From contig OZ020250.1 in assembly GCA_963971285.1 (NCBI GenBank), positions 14,740,499 through 14,804,498 on the forward strand: a stretch of 64,000 nt of DNA. Reading direction: 5' to 3'. A model generated the notes under the pieces. The model was not told where the DNA came from and made no database searches. It saw only the letters and a program-made list of their open reading frames with translations. A program made the position numbers and the translations under genes. This stretch comes from Astropecten irregularis (lineage: Eukaryota > Echinodermata > Asteroidea > Paxillosida > Astropectinidae). Below are positions 23,713 to 36,243 of this stretch, piece by piece. How positions within the stretch are numbered: position 1 is the stretch's first letter; each line of letters starts with the position of its first letter.

Positions 23713-24068
23713 AGGTAATATCATACTTTGGTTTTTATCAAAGAAATACAGATTCACGGGCAAACATACAGATGTACAGTAACTGTCATCTGTGAACATT
23801 TCAGTCCCGTACGGTGCCCACTTTTTGAGAAACCAGTGAAATACAGCCACAGTATTTTTTTTAAGTCTTTTCTCTTTTATTTTTGATCTTTTAAAAAGAT
23901 CAAAAAGATTGTCGGTCGTTGTTTTACTATTTTCTGGATAAATACACCATATCAGGCGGAAATATTATAACGGTATGTTTCTACCACCGCCATCTTCAAA
24001 CCCTGTAAGTTAAAGGTAAATCTATTAACATTTCTGTTTTGGTTTCTTACCAAAGTATGATTTGACCT
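23713..24068 (-). mobile_element. TTAA-MITE, reverse orientation
   Basis: Flanked by TTAA (23709-23712 and 24069-24072), with AGGTAATATCATACTTTGGT at the left tip and its inverse at the right. The internal GATCTTTTAAAAAGATC palindrome at 23887-23903 is shared with the copy at 18721. Confidence 0.85.
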
Positions 24069-24072
24069 TTAA

Positions 24073-26639
24073 TGTAGGTTAATTGAGCCGGCTGTGTCGC
24101 CACGGTAGTTGAATGACGTAATGTCTCATTTTCTTGCCCGGGGTTTCCCCATCATGAGCAATACCCATCTTGGGAGTTCATTGTCCACCAAGCTAATTTG
24201 CATGTGACCTGGCCGTATTGAAGAAACTTCCCTACGCGGTCAATTTATAGTTCCGTTTAAACAATCCCCCATAAACAATGTGAAATTCGGTTTAAATGCT
24301 AAAATGCATGTGTTGTATAATCATGCCGTACTATTATAATATAATATTATTTTGGGGTGTTATATTTTACAAATGGTTACGTGTATTAAGAACAGATAAA
24401 TGTTTCCCACGGAGCGTCTCACTCTTACAGTATTCTTCCGCGTCGCGTCTAGAACTTTCTTGAAGCTGGAAAACAACCACCTCGTGTACACGTAATGTAT
24501 GTACTGTACATAACGTGCATTATGCATACTGCACACAGTACATATAGGACGGCCATGTTTGCATGTAACGCGTACAACTTGTGTGTGCAAGAGACATTAC
24601 AGCGGCAATCTTCGATGCCCGAATAGCGAAGTTCCGGTATTTTGGGGTGAGTGTCTACTTCCACAATGATCATAGGCATAGTGTGTCTATTTTGTACTGT
24701 CAGTCATTAGTGTAATGAGCATAACTTTTGGACTTTGTATTGAGCTATCGGCCGTGAACTTGTCTTATTTGAGTGAGCCCCACAGTGCATAATTATAATG
24801 TCATTATATACTGTATGTATTGTGTATTGTTTACCTATCGATGACCAGTACAGTTATTCGTATGATGGACTTATAAGTTCAGAGGATCTTCCCTGATTGT
24901 TCATGACTGGTTTTTGTTTCAATATCATAAAGAAATGCTAGTTAAACCTGCGCATTATTTTCTCTAAGATCCAATAACTGTATCACTGTAAACCAATTGG
25001 TTGTGCGTCTGTTATTGCTCTGCTCATTGGGGGATACTCCTTTAACCGTGCCTATAGGCCTATGTTTCTTGAGCCGTCGCATATTTTGCGTGTGAAGTTG
25101 TGAGTCTTCGTTCCCTTCCTTCTGAACTTGTAATAGTTGTTGATGTGTTCGATCTTTTCAAGTTGAATGGTGGTTAGCTTTTTATGTCGGTATTAACTGA
25201 TATGTTGGGTTGTAGTCAGATCAACAATGGCTATACATAAAATAGTGTGTCCTTCGTGTGTTCTCAAATTCCAACCGTCCTTATAGGCTTTAAATGTCTA
25301 AAACTGCCGTGCACGCTTTAAAGTAGGATAACTGTTCGACCTAGCAGTGATAACGTTCAAGGTAGAATGAGCAAACGTACACTTTACATAGTCGAACTGT
25401 ACATTCCAATAATGCTGACGTGCAAAGCATCATGTTGACAAGATTGTCCATATTTTTTGCCTCTCGCGTAATACGCACTGAGTATTCATGCGTACCGTAG
25501 AGGCAAAATGTTCCCGGTTATAAACCATTTGTATTATTTCTCCATGGTTAAACCAAGTATGGGCAGGAAAATAATTATGCGTTCGTCGCCATAACTTACG
25601 ACGGGCAGCGAGATGAATTCTAGTCATGAAGTCTATAATGTACACTCCGGCTATGAGTCCTATAGGAAGCTAAAATGTCGAGACGATTAAACATGTAATA
25701 TTGGCAGGGTCCATTTCAAAGGATTCGACTGATTTATGCCACTTTGTACACTTGTTGTCTAAAATAAGGCTAAAAGCCATCCTTGGTAAGGGGCTATGGA
25801 CAAAAAAAATCTCAGTGAAGCAGAATGTAATTAAGATAGGAATTCACATTGCCTTGAAACCAATTCAGGGTTGTAGGATATAGGAAAACGTGTATCAAGC
25901 ATAATAAGGTATAGATTTCTGGGCCAATTTGCGTTGCCCAACAATCGTACATTGAGAATACGTATGCGCCTCGCTAGTACATTGTATCTCGATACAGTGC
26001 ACAATAATTCACACTTTTATTTTGATTGTAGACCAAACGCAAGTCACGCCAAGATATTCACGCGCGTTTTTTGCACATCGAATAAAAAATGTGTTGCCCA
26101 TTAATGTCTGATTTAACAACAATGTAAATGCTGAGCATAATGCAATTTTCTCTGTGTGTTTTCTGCACCTTCATGACTACTCATATTTGTAATGCGAGAT
26201 GTGTCATTTGCACGAGTAGGCCTATATATAATTTTATAATTGCTAATACCAAATAGCATATTGAGCAATGAACAATAGCCCATTGTGTGACTCAGTTTAA
26301 TATTAGTAAAGAATTATTCAAATTTCTTTACTAATATTACCGCGAAAAGGTTTAATGCGTTGAATAACGTTTGTTTAGATTTGTAACATTCAGTGGTAAC
26401 ACATTTATCAGTTAGAACCCTTTCAACGTATCATTCCCATCATTTTTTCTACGCCTAAGCACTTCAATTGGACTGTTACTTAGTAATACTGATAGTAATG
26501 ACTCCAAATTCCGCACAATACCATTGAATACAGCGTTGTAAATAATGAACATTGGTTGTTGTTTTGGTTTTTTTTTTTTTCGATTTTAACAAAGCAAACT
26601 TTTGAAGAGAAATGATACTCTGTCTTTAAAGCTTAAACT
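24073..26639. other. Intergenic DNA, no gene seen
   Basis: About 2.6 kb present in only one of the two duplicated blocks. A short perfect hairpin lies at 26297-26339 (arms TAATATTAGTAAAGAA and inverse). A poly-T run is at 26568-26580. ORFs at 24360-24679 (-) and 25430-25645 (-) have no recognisable features. Confidence 0.4.
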
Positions 26640-27820
26640 ACAACAAAACAAGTTCACAGAGTCCGTCTCACTTTAAGTTCTTAAAACTTAAATGAGTGAA
26701 CTGAAAATGACCTTAATGTCCACTCGCCATTGTTGCGGCATGAGCGTGCTTCACAAAACCTTTTGTGTATACTTATTTAACTGCACAAAGAGGTACCGTG
26801 TTTGATCTGACAAACAAGGATGAGTTGGATATTTAGATGGTCTTTTGCTTTGAATTGTCAAATACGACTGAATCTGGACCCAAATAAATTCTACTTATGT
26901 TTGATGGCGTCTCATAGACGAGATCAAAGATTAAAGGAAATTTGTTTGTTAGCCTGGAGACATCCAAAAGGCAATATTCTTAAAATCAGCCCCATCCTTG
27001 TTGTTTTGTTAAACTAAAGTCAACCTTGTAATGCCACTCATATATCTAGAGAGCACGTGCAGGCCCAAGGAATATCTCCTTGTCAGTATAGGTGAACAAG
27101 ACTGCCAACCATTGGTGGCGATTAGACGTCCTTGTATTATAAGCTGGCTTCTGTGGGCCGGTGGCTTTCTTGCAAATTGTCCATTACCATGATTGTTTGG
27201 AGAAGTTTAATTCGTGGCAATTTGTTGGGGAATGGAGTTAATTTTGACTGTACTTTAACCGTCTTAATCTTAGGATGGATTTATTGTCTTAAAAATAATC
27301 AAAAATATATCAAAACTGTAAAATGCTCCAATCGGTAGGTTTGTTCATAAAGTACATGTAATACGTTTAACATTAGATCACGTAAACGCTGTTGTGTTTC
27401 GCTGCGCACCAAGTCAGCCAAGGTATTCTGGCGTATATTTAAAGTGTGGTTCTCGCGCTGGGAGCGTAGAATAAGGGGCGATAAAGATTCGCTGTACGTA
27501 CCATGGTTGAAATTTCCATGTATCCTTCATTTCGATAATGACAGTTTCTTCATGCGTAGATGTGTTTGCTTGTAGTCAATTTCGGCGTCGTGGTAACTGT
27601 TGCATGAACGAATGCGGGATAAAGCCGGTTGAGGCAGGCAACATCTAACTTTAGCATTTCAATCAAAGGTCGACCACTATTACGAATATAACATCTTCAG
27701 CCCAATACAAATCTGATCACACAGACACACACTGACTCAAACCCATTATAGGAAGCTGGACCGATGTTCGATGGAAACCATGTACAAGTCTGAGTAACGT
27801 GGCACAGGAACAAAATCAAA
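26640..27820 (+). repeat. Segmental duplicate upstream of A3
   Basis: Collinear with 36900-38389 upstream of A5. Shared blocks include ACAAAGAGGTACCGTG (26787 and 37040), GATGGCGTCTCATAGACG (26903 and 37156), GACTGCCAACCATTGG (27101 and 37346) and TTAGATCACGT (27373 and 37641). Open frames inside it (26820-27017, 27132-27338, 37075-37275) are parallel in position but have no domain and differ by indels, so they are probably non-coding. Confidence 0.75.
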
Positions 27821-28499
27821 ATGGGAAGAATTTCGCCAATCATCTTCGAAAAATGCATTTTCTTGTTGACAGTCACTTCCACGATTGCTAAACCGATAGG
27901 CATTGTTGTGTTTTTTACCAATAGTAGCTACAATGGTGTACCGTCGATGTTATCTTTCCAGCGGTATACGCCTGCCTTCGACCTTGCCCAAATTGAAATC
28001 TCGCGTCGTGTCGAAAGTGGCCTATACGCAAATTTCTCCTTGGATGTAACTTATTCAATGACCGGGTGTCCGAGGACTGTGAAATACGCCGTGGGTGTCG
28101 CCGCTAGACTTTTCCTTGGAAACGCCGTGTCGGCATTTTTCGGACCAATCTGCAGTAGCAGTGCGCTAGTTGTAGCTGACTTGGCTGCTGCACTCAACGC
28201 ACCAATGCTGTCCTTCCTCGCAAACGATCACCGACTGAACGATCCAGACACATATCCAACGCTGACACAAACTGTCTTGAAATCAACACCATGGGTTTAC
28301 CTCTTTAAGCAACTTTGTTTCCTCTACGGTTGGAAATCCGTCGTATTAATGAGAGTGGACTATGGCTTTTACGCACTTCCTGCTAATGCCCTGGAAGACT
28401 GTCTTCGTGAGGCGGGAATCAGGGTCACTGTTATACACCTTGGCTGGTTCGCTGAAGATCCAATGCTCTCCCTTGAAGAAGCTGCTTTGCATGGCCGTA
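27821..28499 (+). CDS. Receptor ligand-binding first exon A3
   Basis: 226 codons plus 1 nt, ending CGTA|GTAAGT. This is the most divergent intact type A copy. It carries PIGIVVFFTN, a loop NSSYNGVPSMLSF with its own sequon, FDLAQIEISRRVE, YSMTGCPRTVKYAVG, FFGPICSSSALVVADLAAALN, LANDHRLNDPDTYPT and YGWKSVVLMRVDYGFYALP. It closes with EDCLREAGIRVTVIHLGWF. The GPxC disulfide loop and the four cysteines are kept. Flanks on both sides are paralogous to those of A5, yet the 3' third of the two exons differs strongly (see findings). It is likely functional by frame and donor integrity. Confidence 0.83.
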
Positions 28500-30469
28500 G
28501 TAAGTACAATTTTCCAATTTTGCACGGAAGAAGTCCTCCAATACATAATGTCAATTGTTGGGCCAGCTTCTTTCCATTGTATTTTGCTCGACAGTGAAAC
28601 TCCAATTTCTATGTCAATCCATTTTTCCACCAGATACTTCTGACGAGATAATGACACACATTTCACCTCTTATTTGTATGGCCGGCCGATTGGTACAGTG
28701 TACTTTTTCTGGATATCTGGAAAAAAAAACATCATCTGTCCCTTATTATTGCTGCTTGGAACAGTCTGATCTTCCTTATGAACTAAGATGCTAACATTGC
28801 GGGCAATCAAATTGTGTCTTTCGGCTACTAGCCATCTGTGTTGCACTACAAAAATGATATTTAGGCATATTGCATGATTCTGGTTTATCTACTACTACTT
28901 TGCGATCTCATCTTTTCTCTTGCACAATTGTTTCCTTATTTTAGTTCGAGTGGGTTATTGCGATGTAATGTTTGAAAGTTACTTTCGAAGTGAGCCACGT
29001 CACATTGATTTGGCAGGTTCTATAGCTCCAATCGCGCGTGTTCAAAAGAAAATATAAATTGGTCTCCTGCAGCCGTATGAATTATAAATATATGATATAT
29101 GATATACTTCATAATTATAAACATACAACACTACTTAGAAATATCACTTTCAACATGCTGGTAAAAATTCATATAAATCCGTATACCAGGTTTGCAGCTG
29201 GAAGAGCCGCACGGTTTTTGGAAGTGCTCGCTTGGCGGTCGTCGTTGTTGTAATGCTCTATAATAAGTAGGATAGGCGTAATCGATGTTGCGCGTATATA
29301 AACATTAATGGCCGCAAATAAATAATGGATATAACTGAAAAAAGGAAGGAAAGGCCACGACAACGGCAGAGACGATAATTAGTCGACGCAGATTGAAAGA
29401 ACAAGCGTGATGCAAACAGAAGAAAACGCCGGATTACCTGCAATTTAAAATAAACAACAAACGGCCTTCTTTGTAGACCTCTGCTGTCGCTTTGATTGGA
29501 AATCCATGATCTTAATGAAAAGACGTAGCTAGAATTCTCATAATACTTAAGTCAATGCGCAGGAAGATTGCTTTCGCGAGGCCTAAAATACGGGTCGCGA
29601 TTATACGAATATAACTTAGCGGCATGGATATAGATGTATCATTATAAGCTCGCCTGAAGAATGATTGTTTATACACGGTGTAGGTACATAGCCCGATCGT
29701 TCAAAAGGCGTATATAGTCATATACACTGAGGGACACTCCAAGAAGTAGTGACATTTATGGGGATTTCGTCTCAAATCAGTGACGGTTTTTAGTTTTCGA
29801 CTCCTTCTTAACAAGCAGTTTAAAAAAATAACTGTAATTAGGTAGACCTATGTCCCATACATGTGTATTTTCCTTCAAATCTCCCTTTTAATAACTGTAC
29901 AGTACCGAAAGCCTTGTATCTGAAATTACCCGTGCTTTACCGTTTGTTTACGTACTCTGGAAAATACATTAGAAAGAGATTGCTGATGTAGCGTATGATC
30001 AGCACTCTAGGTTTGGGACTATGTCGCACTCTCAAGGGAAATTAGGTTCCAATCGTGCTGGTCCGACTCTGACGAATTGGCGTTTAAAAAAAATGTCTAC
30101 GTTTTTATTTACATTCTTGTTTAAAACTATAGCCGCGTCTCATTCCTTTCCGTCTCATACAATGTAAAATCTGCTGTATCAAAGAACTATGTAGGTCAAT
30201 CACTACATAAATATTTATTAAAGGTGTGCCACGTTGTGATGTATGCATGGCATTCGTGCATGCACTGGTGCCATTTTGACATTAACTATATTGATTTATA
30301 GTTTAAATTGTCCATTGTTAACTTAGATTTTTAAGTACGCTGAGATTACTTTCTGTTATGAAAAGCGCTTTGTAAAAAGACTTATTATTAATATTATTTA
30401 TTACTCAGAAATTTGATCGGATATAAAGAACTTGGTATTAATGAAAATGTGTAGCCATTGATTACGTAA
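28500..30469 (+). repeat. Segmental duplicate downstream of A3
   Basis: Collinear with 39072-41790 downstream of A5. Shared blocks include GGGCCAGCTTCTTTCCATTG (28559 and 39127), CAGCTGGAAGAGCCGCACGG (29195 and 39607) and AAAGGTGTGCCACGTTGTGA (30220 and 41677). It holds a degraded type A fragment (next entry) and no intact gene. Confidence 0.75.
29461..29632 (+). pseudogene. Degraded 3' fragment of a type A exon
   Basis: Reads ...FFVDLCCRFDWKSMILMKR and then a stop (TAG within AGACGTAGC). GAAGATTGCTTTCGCGAGGC follows, corresponding to the EDCLREAG segment of type A. The first half of the exon and the splice donor are gone. A paralogous fragment is at 39845-40027, so decay began before the segmental duplication. 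Confidence 0.7.
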
Positions 30470-31258
30470 AATTCGTAGCCTTATCCATACCAAAACGTTT
30501 GTATAAGGTCTTCTGTGTTAAAAGTGGCCATATTTTGATGTATACAACTAGTTTGAACCCTAACCAATGTAGGGCAACTACAAAATTGCAGTGTTTGTCT
30601 CTTGAAGGCACTGTGTCTCGTAGCAAATGGTGATGATGACGGTGTTGCATTTTGTTTCGATATAACACGTTCCTGCTTAGACACATACCAATTTCGATAG
30701 GGTTTGTTGATCATTTTTGGTGTGTAAAGTTTGTCCCTTTAAGGCGCTGTAACGCGATACGTGGTGACTACATGATGACGATATCACTATGGGTACTTTG
30801 TTAGGACCAGATCGACTCTTGACAAAAGGCGGAATGTAGAAGTCTGTATAGAAAGTCTATGGGAATTTTAAATCTAAACGACAAGAAAAAAGGAACGAAT
30901 TAAGGCTTGAATCAACAGAACAAAAACAAAGGCCTTGTTCGCATTGCTCGGCAAAGCCAATGAAACACTTTATGCGTAGATAAATCCAGTTTCCTGAAGT
31001 TAATGGAAAAAGAAACAGGAACCCAGTACAGATATTTACGAGTAAATATCGATATTTGTTCAGTCAGTAAATGCTAAACGAGCACGCCTGCCAGCGCCCA
31101 TCTACATGCTGGCAAAGCTGGGCTTGATATCACCTCATTCGGCATTCAAACATCAACCTTTCATTTACCATGAACAACGAATCGAAGATACGATCGAAAC
31201 TACCGTGCCCGATCCCTTACTAAGTAGTGTTACCGAGTACATGTACTTAGTACAGATA
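30470..31258. other. Paralogous block with empty transposon site, no gene
   Basis: Matches 12090-12391 joined to 16807-17760. The uninserted counterpart of the 4.4-kb transposon site is near 30736-30745 (CCCTTTAAGGCG). ORFs at 30462-30714 (-) and 31106-31360 (+) show no family features. Confidence 0.5.
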
Positions 31259-31904
31259 GGGCGCGCGCGCCGAAAATGCCATCGGCCATTTTGTGACAAT
31301 CAATTATGTATGGCCAATAATCCCCAATTTCCTGTCAAAGTTTGTCATGTGAATTTATAATGATCACACCAGAGGTTAGCTGAAGTAAGGGCTTTGGGCA
31401 ATCATAAAACATTTATGAGCATTATGCAGTCAAGTAGAATTGTAAATTGTTTTGTAATTATTGTTGTTTGTTTCTGCACAAAGTTACCTACTGTATGTGG
31501 TGTTGGTGGTTGTTGTTGCTGCCGTTGTTGTCGCCATTGTAGTTGTCTTTGTCGTCGCCGTCGTCACCGTCGGTGTCGATGGTTGTGTCGTTGTCGTTGT
31601 CGTTGTCGGTGTCGTCATTGCCGCTACCGGTCGTTGTCATCATCGTCGTTGTACTACCATTGTTGGCAATAATAAATGTTCTTGTGAATTGAAACAAATT
31701 GTGAACAAACATTTAGGTTTAGGTCAGACTGCATAACGCTCATAAATGTTGTATGATTGCAAAAACAGCTTACCTCAGCAAACTTCTGGAGTGATCATCA
31801 TAAATTCATAGGACACTTTTTGACTGGAATTTGTGGATTATTGGCCAAACACAATAATATTCATTGTCGCAAAATGGCCGAAGGCACTTTTTGGCGCACG
31901 CGCC
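31259..31904. mobile_element. Foldback element with ~175-bp arms and a GTC-rich loop
   Basis: Left arm 31259-31431 and right arm 31727-31904 are inverse complements. Their ends are GC-rich (GGCGCGCGCGCCG... against ...GGCGCACGCGCC), with inner blocks ATTGGCCAAT-type, GAATTTATAATGATCAC and ACATTTATGAGC. The loop includes a GTTGTCG/TGTCGTCG simple repeat at 31500-31660 that creates spurious ORFs in several frames. Confidence 0.8.
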
Positions 31905-32859
31905 ACGCGGTGACACTTTTAAGTATTAAACCTCCGTTTCAGACTGGCGTGCTAGCGTTGCGCCGAACTAAATAGATTAGGAGCGACTCTGGGTCAACCC
32001 GATTCAGATTTTGATTTCAGACAGGCGAAACTTAATACACTAGAGTATAAGTAGGTATACGAACAATACGGCCATAGTAACCAATTTGGAAGACTTTTGG
32101 GGGTTGTTTACGTTTCAGACCGTTCGTTGTTCATATTGTAGACTTTGTTGTTATGAGGAGGAAATGGACATAATTGACTTTTTGACTGTTGTCATCGTAT
32201 ACAACCGCTATACTACTGGCATCGTATAGCCGTCATCATTTTTGTTTAATATAATTAGGCCTACCCCATTTTTGACTTTGACTTCAAAATTATTATTTTT
32301 TTATATTTTTTTTTATTATTCCTGGGCAAAGATCTACTGAAAAGTGCACCCAATGATGTATGACCGGCAAGCACATATAGTCCTTATTTTCAGGCCAAAA
32401 AGTTCACCACATATTTGCATAAATTGACATACATTTGCATTGATTTCGGCTCATGACTAGAGCGACGTTAATGATGTCGCTCTAGCGCCGTTCTGAACGA
32501 GCCAGACCGTCGATCTTTTGACATCAGGCGCGCCGGGTTGCTCCTTGTTTCAGACGTCAAACTTTCAATGTACCTTATTCAAATCTTGCCTTTCGATTGG
32601 TTCGGCACGACGCTGTAACGCCTGTCTAAAACGGGGGTAAGGGTCCTCCTAACACGGCATGGAACCATTGAAAAACCATTGATAATTATGTACATGAAAG
32701 TTGTAGATCATAAGTCGTACGTACGAGATATAAGTCGTACGTACGAGATTTAAGTCGTACGTGCGACATACGTACGGGTTTTTGTCACGATGTCCCTAAT
32801 ACAGCTTCGTTATGAGGCTTCCGTGAGTTGAATAGTTTACATACTCTTATATGAAAATG
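31905..32859. other. Intergenic DNA with short palindromes and a 22-bp tandem repeat
   Basis: A hairpin lies at 32459-32486 (AGAGCGAC ... GTCGCTCT). About three copies of a 22-bp unit built on TAAGTCGTACGTACGAGA occupy 32705-32780. No gene is seen. Confidence 0.6.
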
Positions 32860-33257
32860 TCAGCACACGGAACAGTTGAAGTGAGAGCGCTGCTACCGCC
32901 TGATCTTCTCTGGGATCATTCTGGATCTTTGTCTGCACTGTACCAGTATGTATACAGTTATTAGCTTCAGCGCAACCTGATTTATTTCCGACTTGTTCTC
33001 ACAATTGGGTTTGATAAATAAACACACCGATGAATAATTGTGCATAATTGGATATATGCTTATGCCTATTTCAGGTCATTTTTGCTGATGACCAGTTTGC
33101 AGCAATTTATTACTATTATTGTTGGATAGACTATGTCTTACATTTTTGTTCATGACACGAAAAAGTGAGGATGATTTTACTTTATATATTTTCTATAGAT
33201 CTGTACACTTTTTGCGTGGTTTCATGGCGTCTGACTACCTTACAAACGAAGATAATT

Positions 33258-33745
33258 GATTATTAGGTACACCACCAACGTAAGGTTGGATAGCTCAGTT
33301 GGTAGAGTGCCTGTACTCAGGAGGTCGCCGGTTCTCTAGTCTATGTGATAGATGCACTCGCCGTACGGCGAGCAAGCGTCTATCATATGTGTGCCGATTT
33401 CCTAATTAATTATGCAAGCCAACCCAGCACTGATCTCGCTAAGTTTTGACCAATCAGGGGGTATCTACTATCGTATCGTCTGGCGAGAGCGTCTATCACA
33501 TAGATAGCTGCTGCCGTAGGGACGCGCGAAATTGACCAATCAGCATCCTCTGTCACGATCCTGACGGAAATGTTCTCAAAACAGATCTGATTGGCTGATG
33601 TGCCGCGTTGCATAAAATTTGCACGCACACATGTATCAGACGTTCGCACGTAGTGACACGAAGTAGAATGGGTGATACTCAGACTAGTTCTAATCCCGCT
33701 CCAGTCAATTTTTCATTGTCCACCTTTCAATTAGTTTTTTTTTAT
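33258..33745 (+). repeat. tRNA-derived SINE copy 2, split by a MITE
   Basis: The SINE head (box A GATAGCTCAGTTGGTAGAG near 33289) runs to 33335 and resumes at 33688 with TTCTAATCCCGCTCC and the family body (AATTTTTCATTG). It is interrupted exactly inside box B by the element in the next entry. Confidence 0.8.
33336..33687. mobile_element. MITE inserted into the SINE, 4-bp target duplication
   Basis: Ends CTAGTCTATGTGATAG and inverse of CTATCACCC-like CTAGTCTGAGTATCAC. Flanking direct repeat TTCT lies at 33332-33335 and 33688-33691. At 352 bp it has internal palindromes (CACTCGCCGTACGGCGAG near 33355) and no real ORF. The minus-strand frame at 33410-33649 is incidental. Confidence 0.88.
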
Positions 33746-35567
33746 TAGAATTTCATTTGAATTATCCAACGAAGTTGGAAATCGGGCCTATTCTATGTCA
33801 TCGAAGTTACAAGGGACCTTCATGCAGTCCGTTTTATAAAGAGGCGTCACTTAATTGTATTTATGTTTCCATTTATGTTGACTTCCCAAAAAGCATAATT
33901 GTTACTACCCTTTGAATGTATCAATGGCTCGCTGTACCTTGAGACTTATTTCCGTCCTGCATTTTATACCATTATTGCTCCAGAGAAGCTGTAAACATCC
34001 TGCGCACATCGTGTTCGAAAAACTTGGTATAAGAACTTTATGTCAACGCTCGATATCTTAAGATATCTCATGTATAGTCTCAGAAATGTCACTGTCAAGA
34101 CGGTATTAACGGATAAGTCGAGTCGACAGCAATTCAAGGCTGGGATTATTCGACGTACACCTAACAGGCATCACAGCCGAGTGCAATCAGCTGGAAATGT
34201 CACTATCCACACGAAAAACAAACACTTAAGTGAAATTGCATTAACTTTGAAACAGCTTAGTATAGATAGATCTTCAATTTTGTTTTAATTCACGTACTAG
34301 CTGGAAAAATAAGTCGCGATAGTTGTTATCTTCATGGTGTAGCCTGGAGTTGACACGGACCAGAGACCTGCAAGAGATAGAACAGAAAAGCATTGAAGCA
34401 TTGGTACAAGAATATTGAGGGTTATGCGCAATTGGATATGCGAAATAGCTGTATTTTGCTCTGTAATTGTACAGCCCTTGTAAGTGTCACATAACGCGAT
34501 TGTGATACATATGCCTACCATACAGCAGGCGAGGTAATTGGTTTTCGTTGGCCAATCCAAACTAGATGTTTTGTATGCAATACGTTACTGGTGGATAGTG
34601 GTATCGTTTGTAACGAGGCCATGTACGTATTAATATCTAAACTTATATTTAATGCCTCCCATAATAACCATTTTGACTGATAGATGTCATTACCTATTCA
34701 TCACCGGATGAGTTGAAAACATCACTTGTAATGTTGAGGCACTTTTAAGTCGAAACCGAAGACATTTTGTGTTTGCAAATGTACTATAATTTGCCCTTCA
34801 TTGTGATCTCCCAGCCCTAAATTTCTGTCTCTTTTGATTCTCTTGTACCCTCAATGCCTCGGAATACATTTTCTTAATAAAGATGGCGCTTTACCAAATG
34901 TTTATTATTAAGACCAGACCGATAACTTTTGTAAGAAATGATGACACATGCTGAGAGGTGTTCCACGTCTCCACTGCAAATATTGTGTGCCTATTATTTT
35001 TCTTTGACGGTCCTATTTTCCAAAGATATGGCGAGGAACGAGGACGCAAAGCAGTATAGCAAGGGATATGGTTTTGTTTTTCTAGTATTGGCTGTTATTA
35101 TATGACAGGGTTTTTCGAAGTGACTTTCTGACAGGTGAGCAAAGGGGACACACCCACATTCTTTCCGTCATGAAACTATAGTTGAACCATGCGGTCGTGC
35201 TATACTGCGCAGCGCAGCGAGTCACTCAATTCTGTCACCGTGACGTACGCCAACATATACGGCTTCTCAGAACCTGTTGTTCGAGTCTGACCGGACACAA
35301 AGGAATGCTTTATTCAGGCTAGCGGAGGAGTTATCCGAGTTTGTGGATATTAGCAACATTCTCCGTATTCATCGCCGCGCATGAACAAGGGCAAGGCGGG
35401 TGACTGTTGAGGCATTACCGGTATCGAATTTGACAAGCCTCGATCGAGTACTGAACAGATGCTGGAAACGGCTTACCACACATTCAACGCGTATAGTAAA
35501 AATTGCACGATCAGTCGCAATGGTGAATTACTTAAGTTATTAATAAGGAAGTACAATACAAATCACC

Positions 35568-36243
35568 ATGAATGAAGTAATTTTAGTCTTTGGAAAATGC
35601 ATTTTGTTGTTGACTGTTTCTTCGACGATTGCAACACCAATAGGCATCGCTGCATTTTTGTCAAATAATACTGTCGATGGCAAACCTTCGATTTATTCTT
35701 ATCCACGTTTATTACCAGTCTTCGAAATTGCCCAAAATGAGATTTCTCGCCGAGTGGAAAGCGGCCAGTTCACCAACTTTTCCCTTGTTTTAACGCACTC
35801 ACCTACTGGATGTGCAAGAAAAGTGAAATACGCCGTCGGTATCTCCGCTAGACTTTTCCTTGAAAACACCATATCGGCAATTTTCGGACCAACCTGCAGC
35901 TCCAGTGCGCTGGTTGTAGGCGACGTAGCTGCTTCACTCAACGCCCCAATGCTTTCTATGGGTGCAAATGATCACAAACTGGACGATAGAGCAAGGTATC
36001 CTACACTCACCAAAACTGTTTTGAAATCGACAACATGGGTTAACTTCTTCAGAGAACTCTGTTATCTCTACGACTGGAAATCTATTATCTTAATCAGAAG
36101 GAAATAGTACTATTTCGCACTTCCTGCAAATGCATTGGAAGACTGTCTTCGTGAGGCTGGAATCAGAGTAACGATAATATACCTTGATTGGTACATTGAA
36201 GATCCCGGACTCGCCCTTGAAGAAGCTGCCACGCAAGGAAGAA
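35568..36243 (+). pseudogene. Type A exon A4 with one in-frame stop
   Basis: Same length and donor (AGAA|GTAAGT) as A2, of which it is the duplicate. Signal peptide, FGPTC loop, cysteines and the last 45 codons are all intact. The single lesion is TAG at 36105-36107 (after LIRRK), where relatives have F, S or Y; TAT to TAG would explain it. The loop reads NNTVDGKPSIYSY, with an N-linked site. The loss is recent, or this is an allelic null or a sequencing error. The rest of the frame after the stop (36108-36243) is still open and conserved. Confidence 0.8.

Larger units (their letters stand above)
32860..36243 (+). repeat. Segmental duplicate, unit 2 (contains A4)
   Basis: Collinear with unit 1 (18290-22577) but lacking unit 1's MITEs. 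It has its own SINE plus MITE nest at 33258-33745. It runs through the A4 promoter (CACACCCACATTC near 35150, GTCACCGTGACGTA at 35234) into exon A4. Confidence 0.75.

Noticed and set aside
26820..27017. Small conserved gene (paralogue at 37075-37275)
   Set aside because: The two frames differ by indels and have different ends; conservation is that of the whole segmental duplicate.
31394..31736. Cys/Arg-rich or Val-rich protein in several frames
   Set aside because: All frames come from a GTC/TGT simple repeat in the loop of a foldback element.
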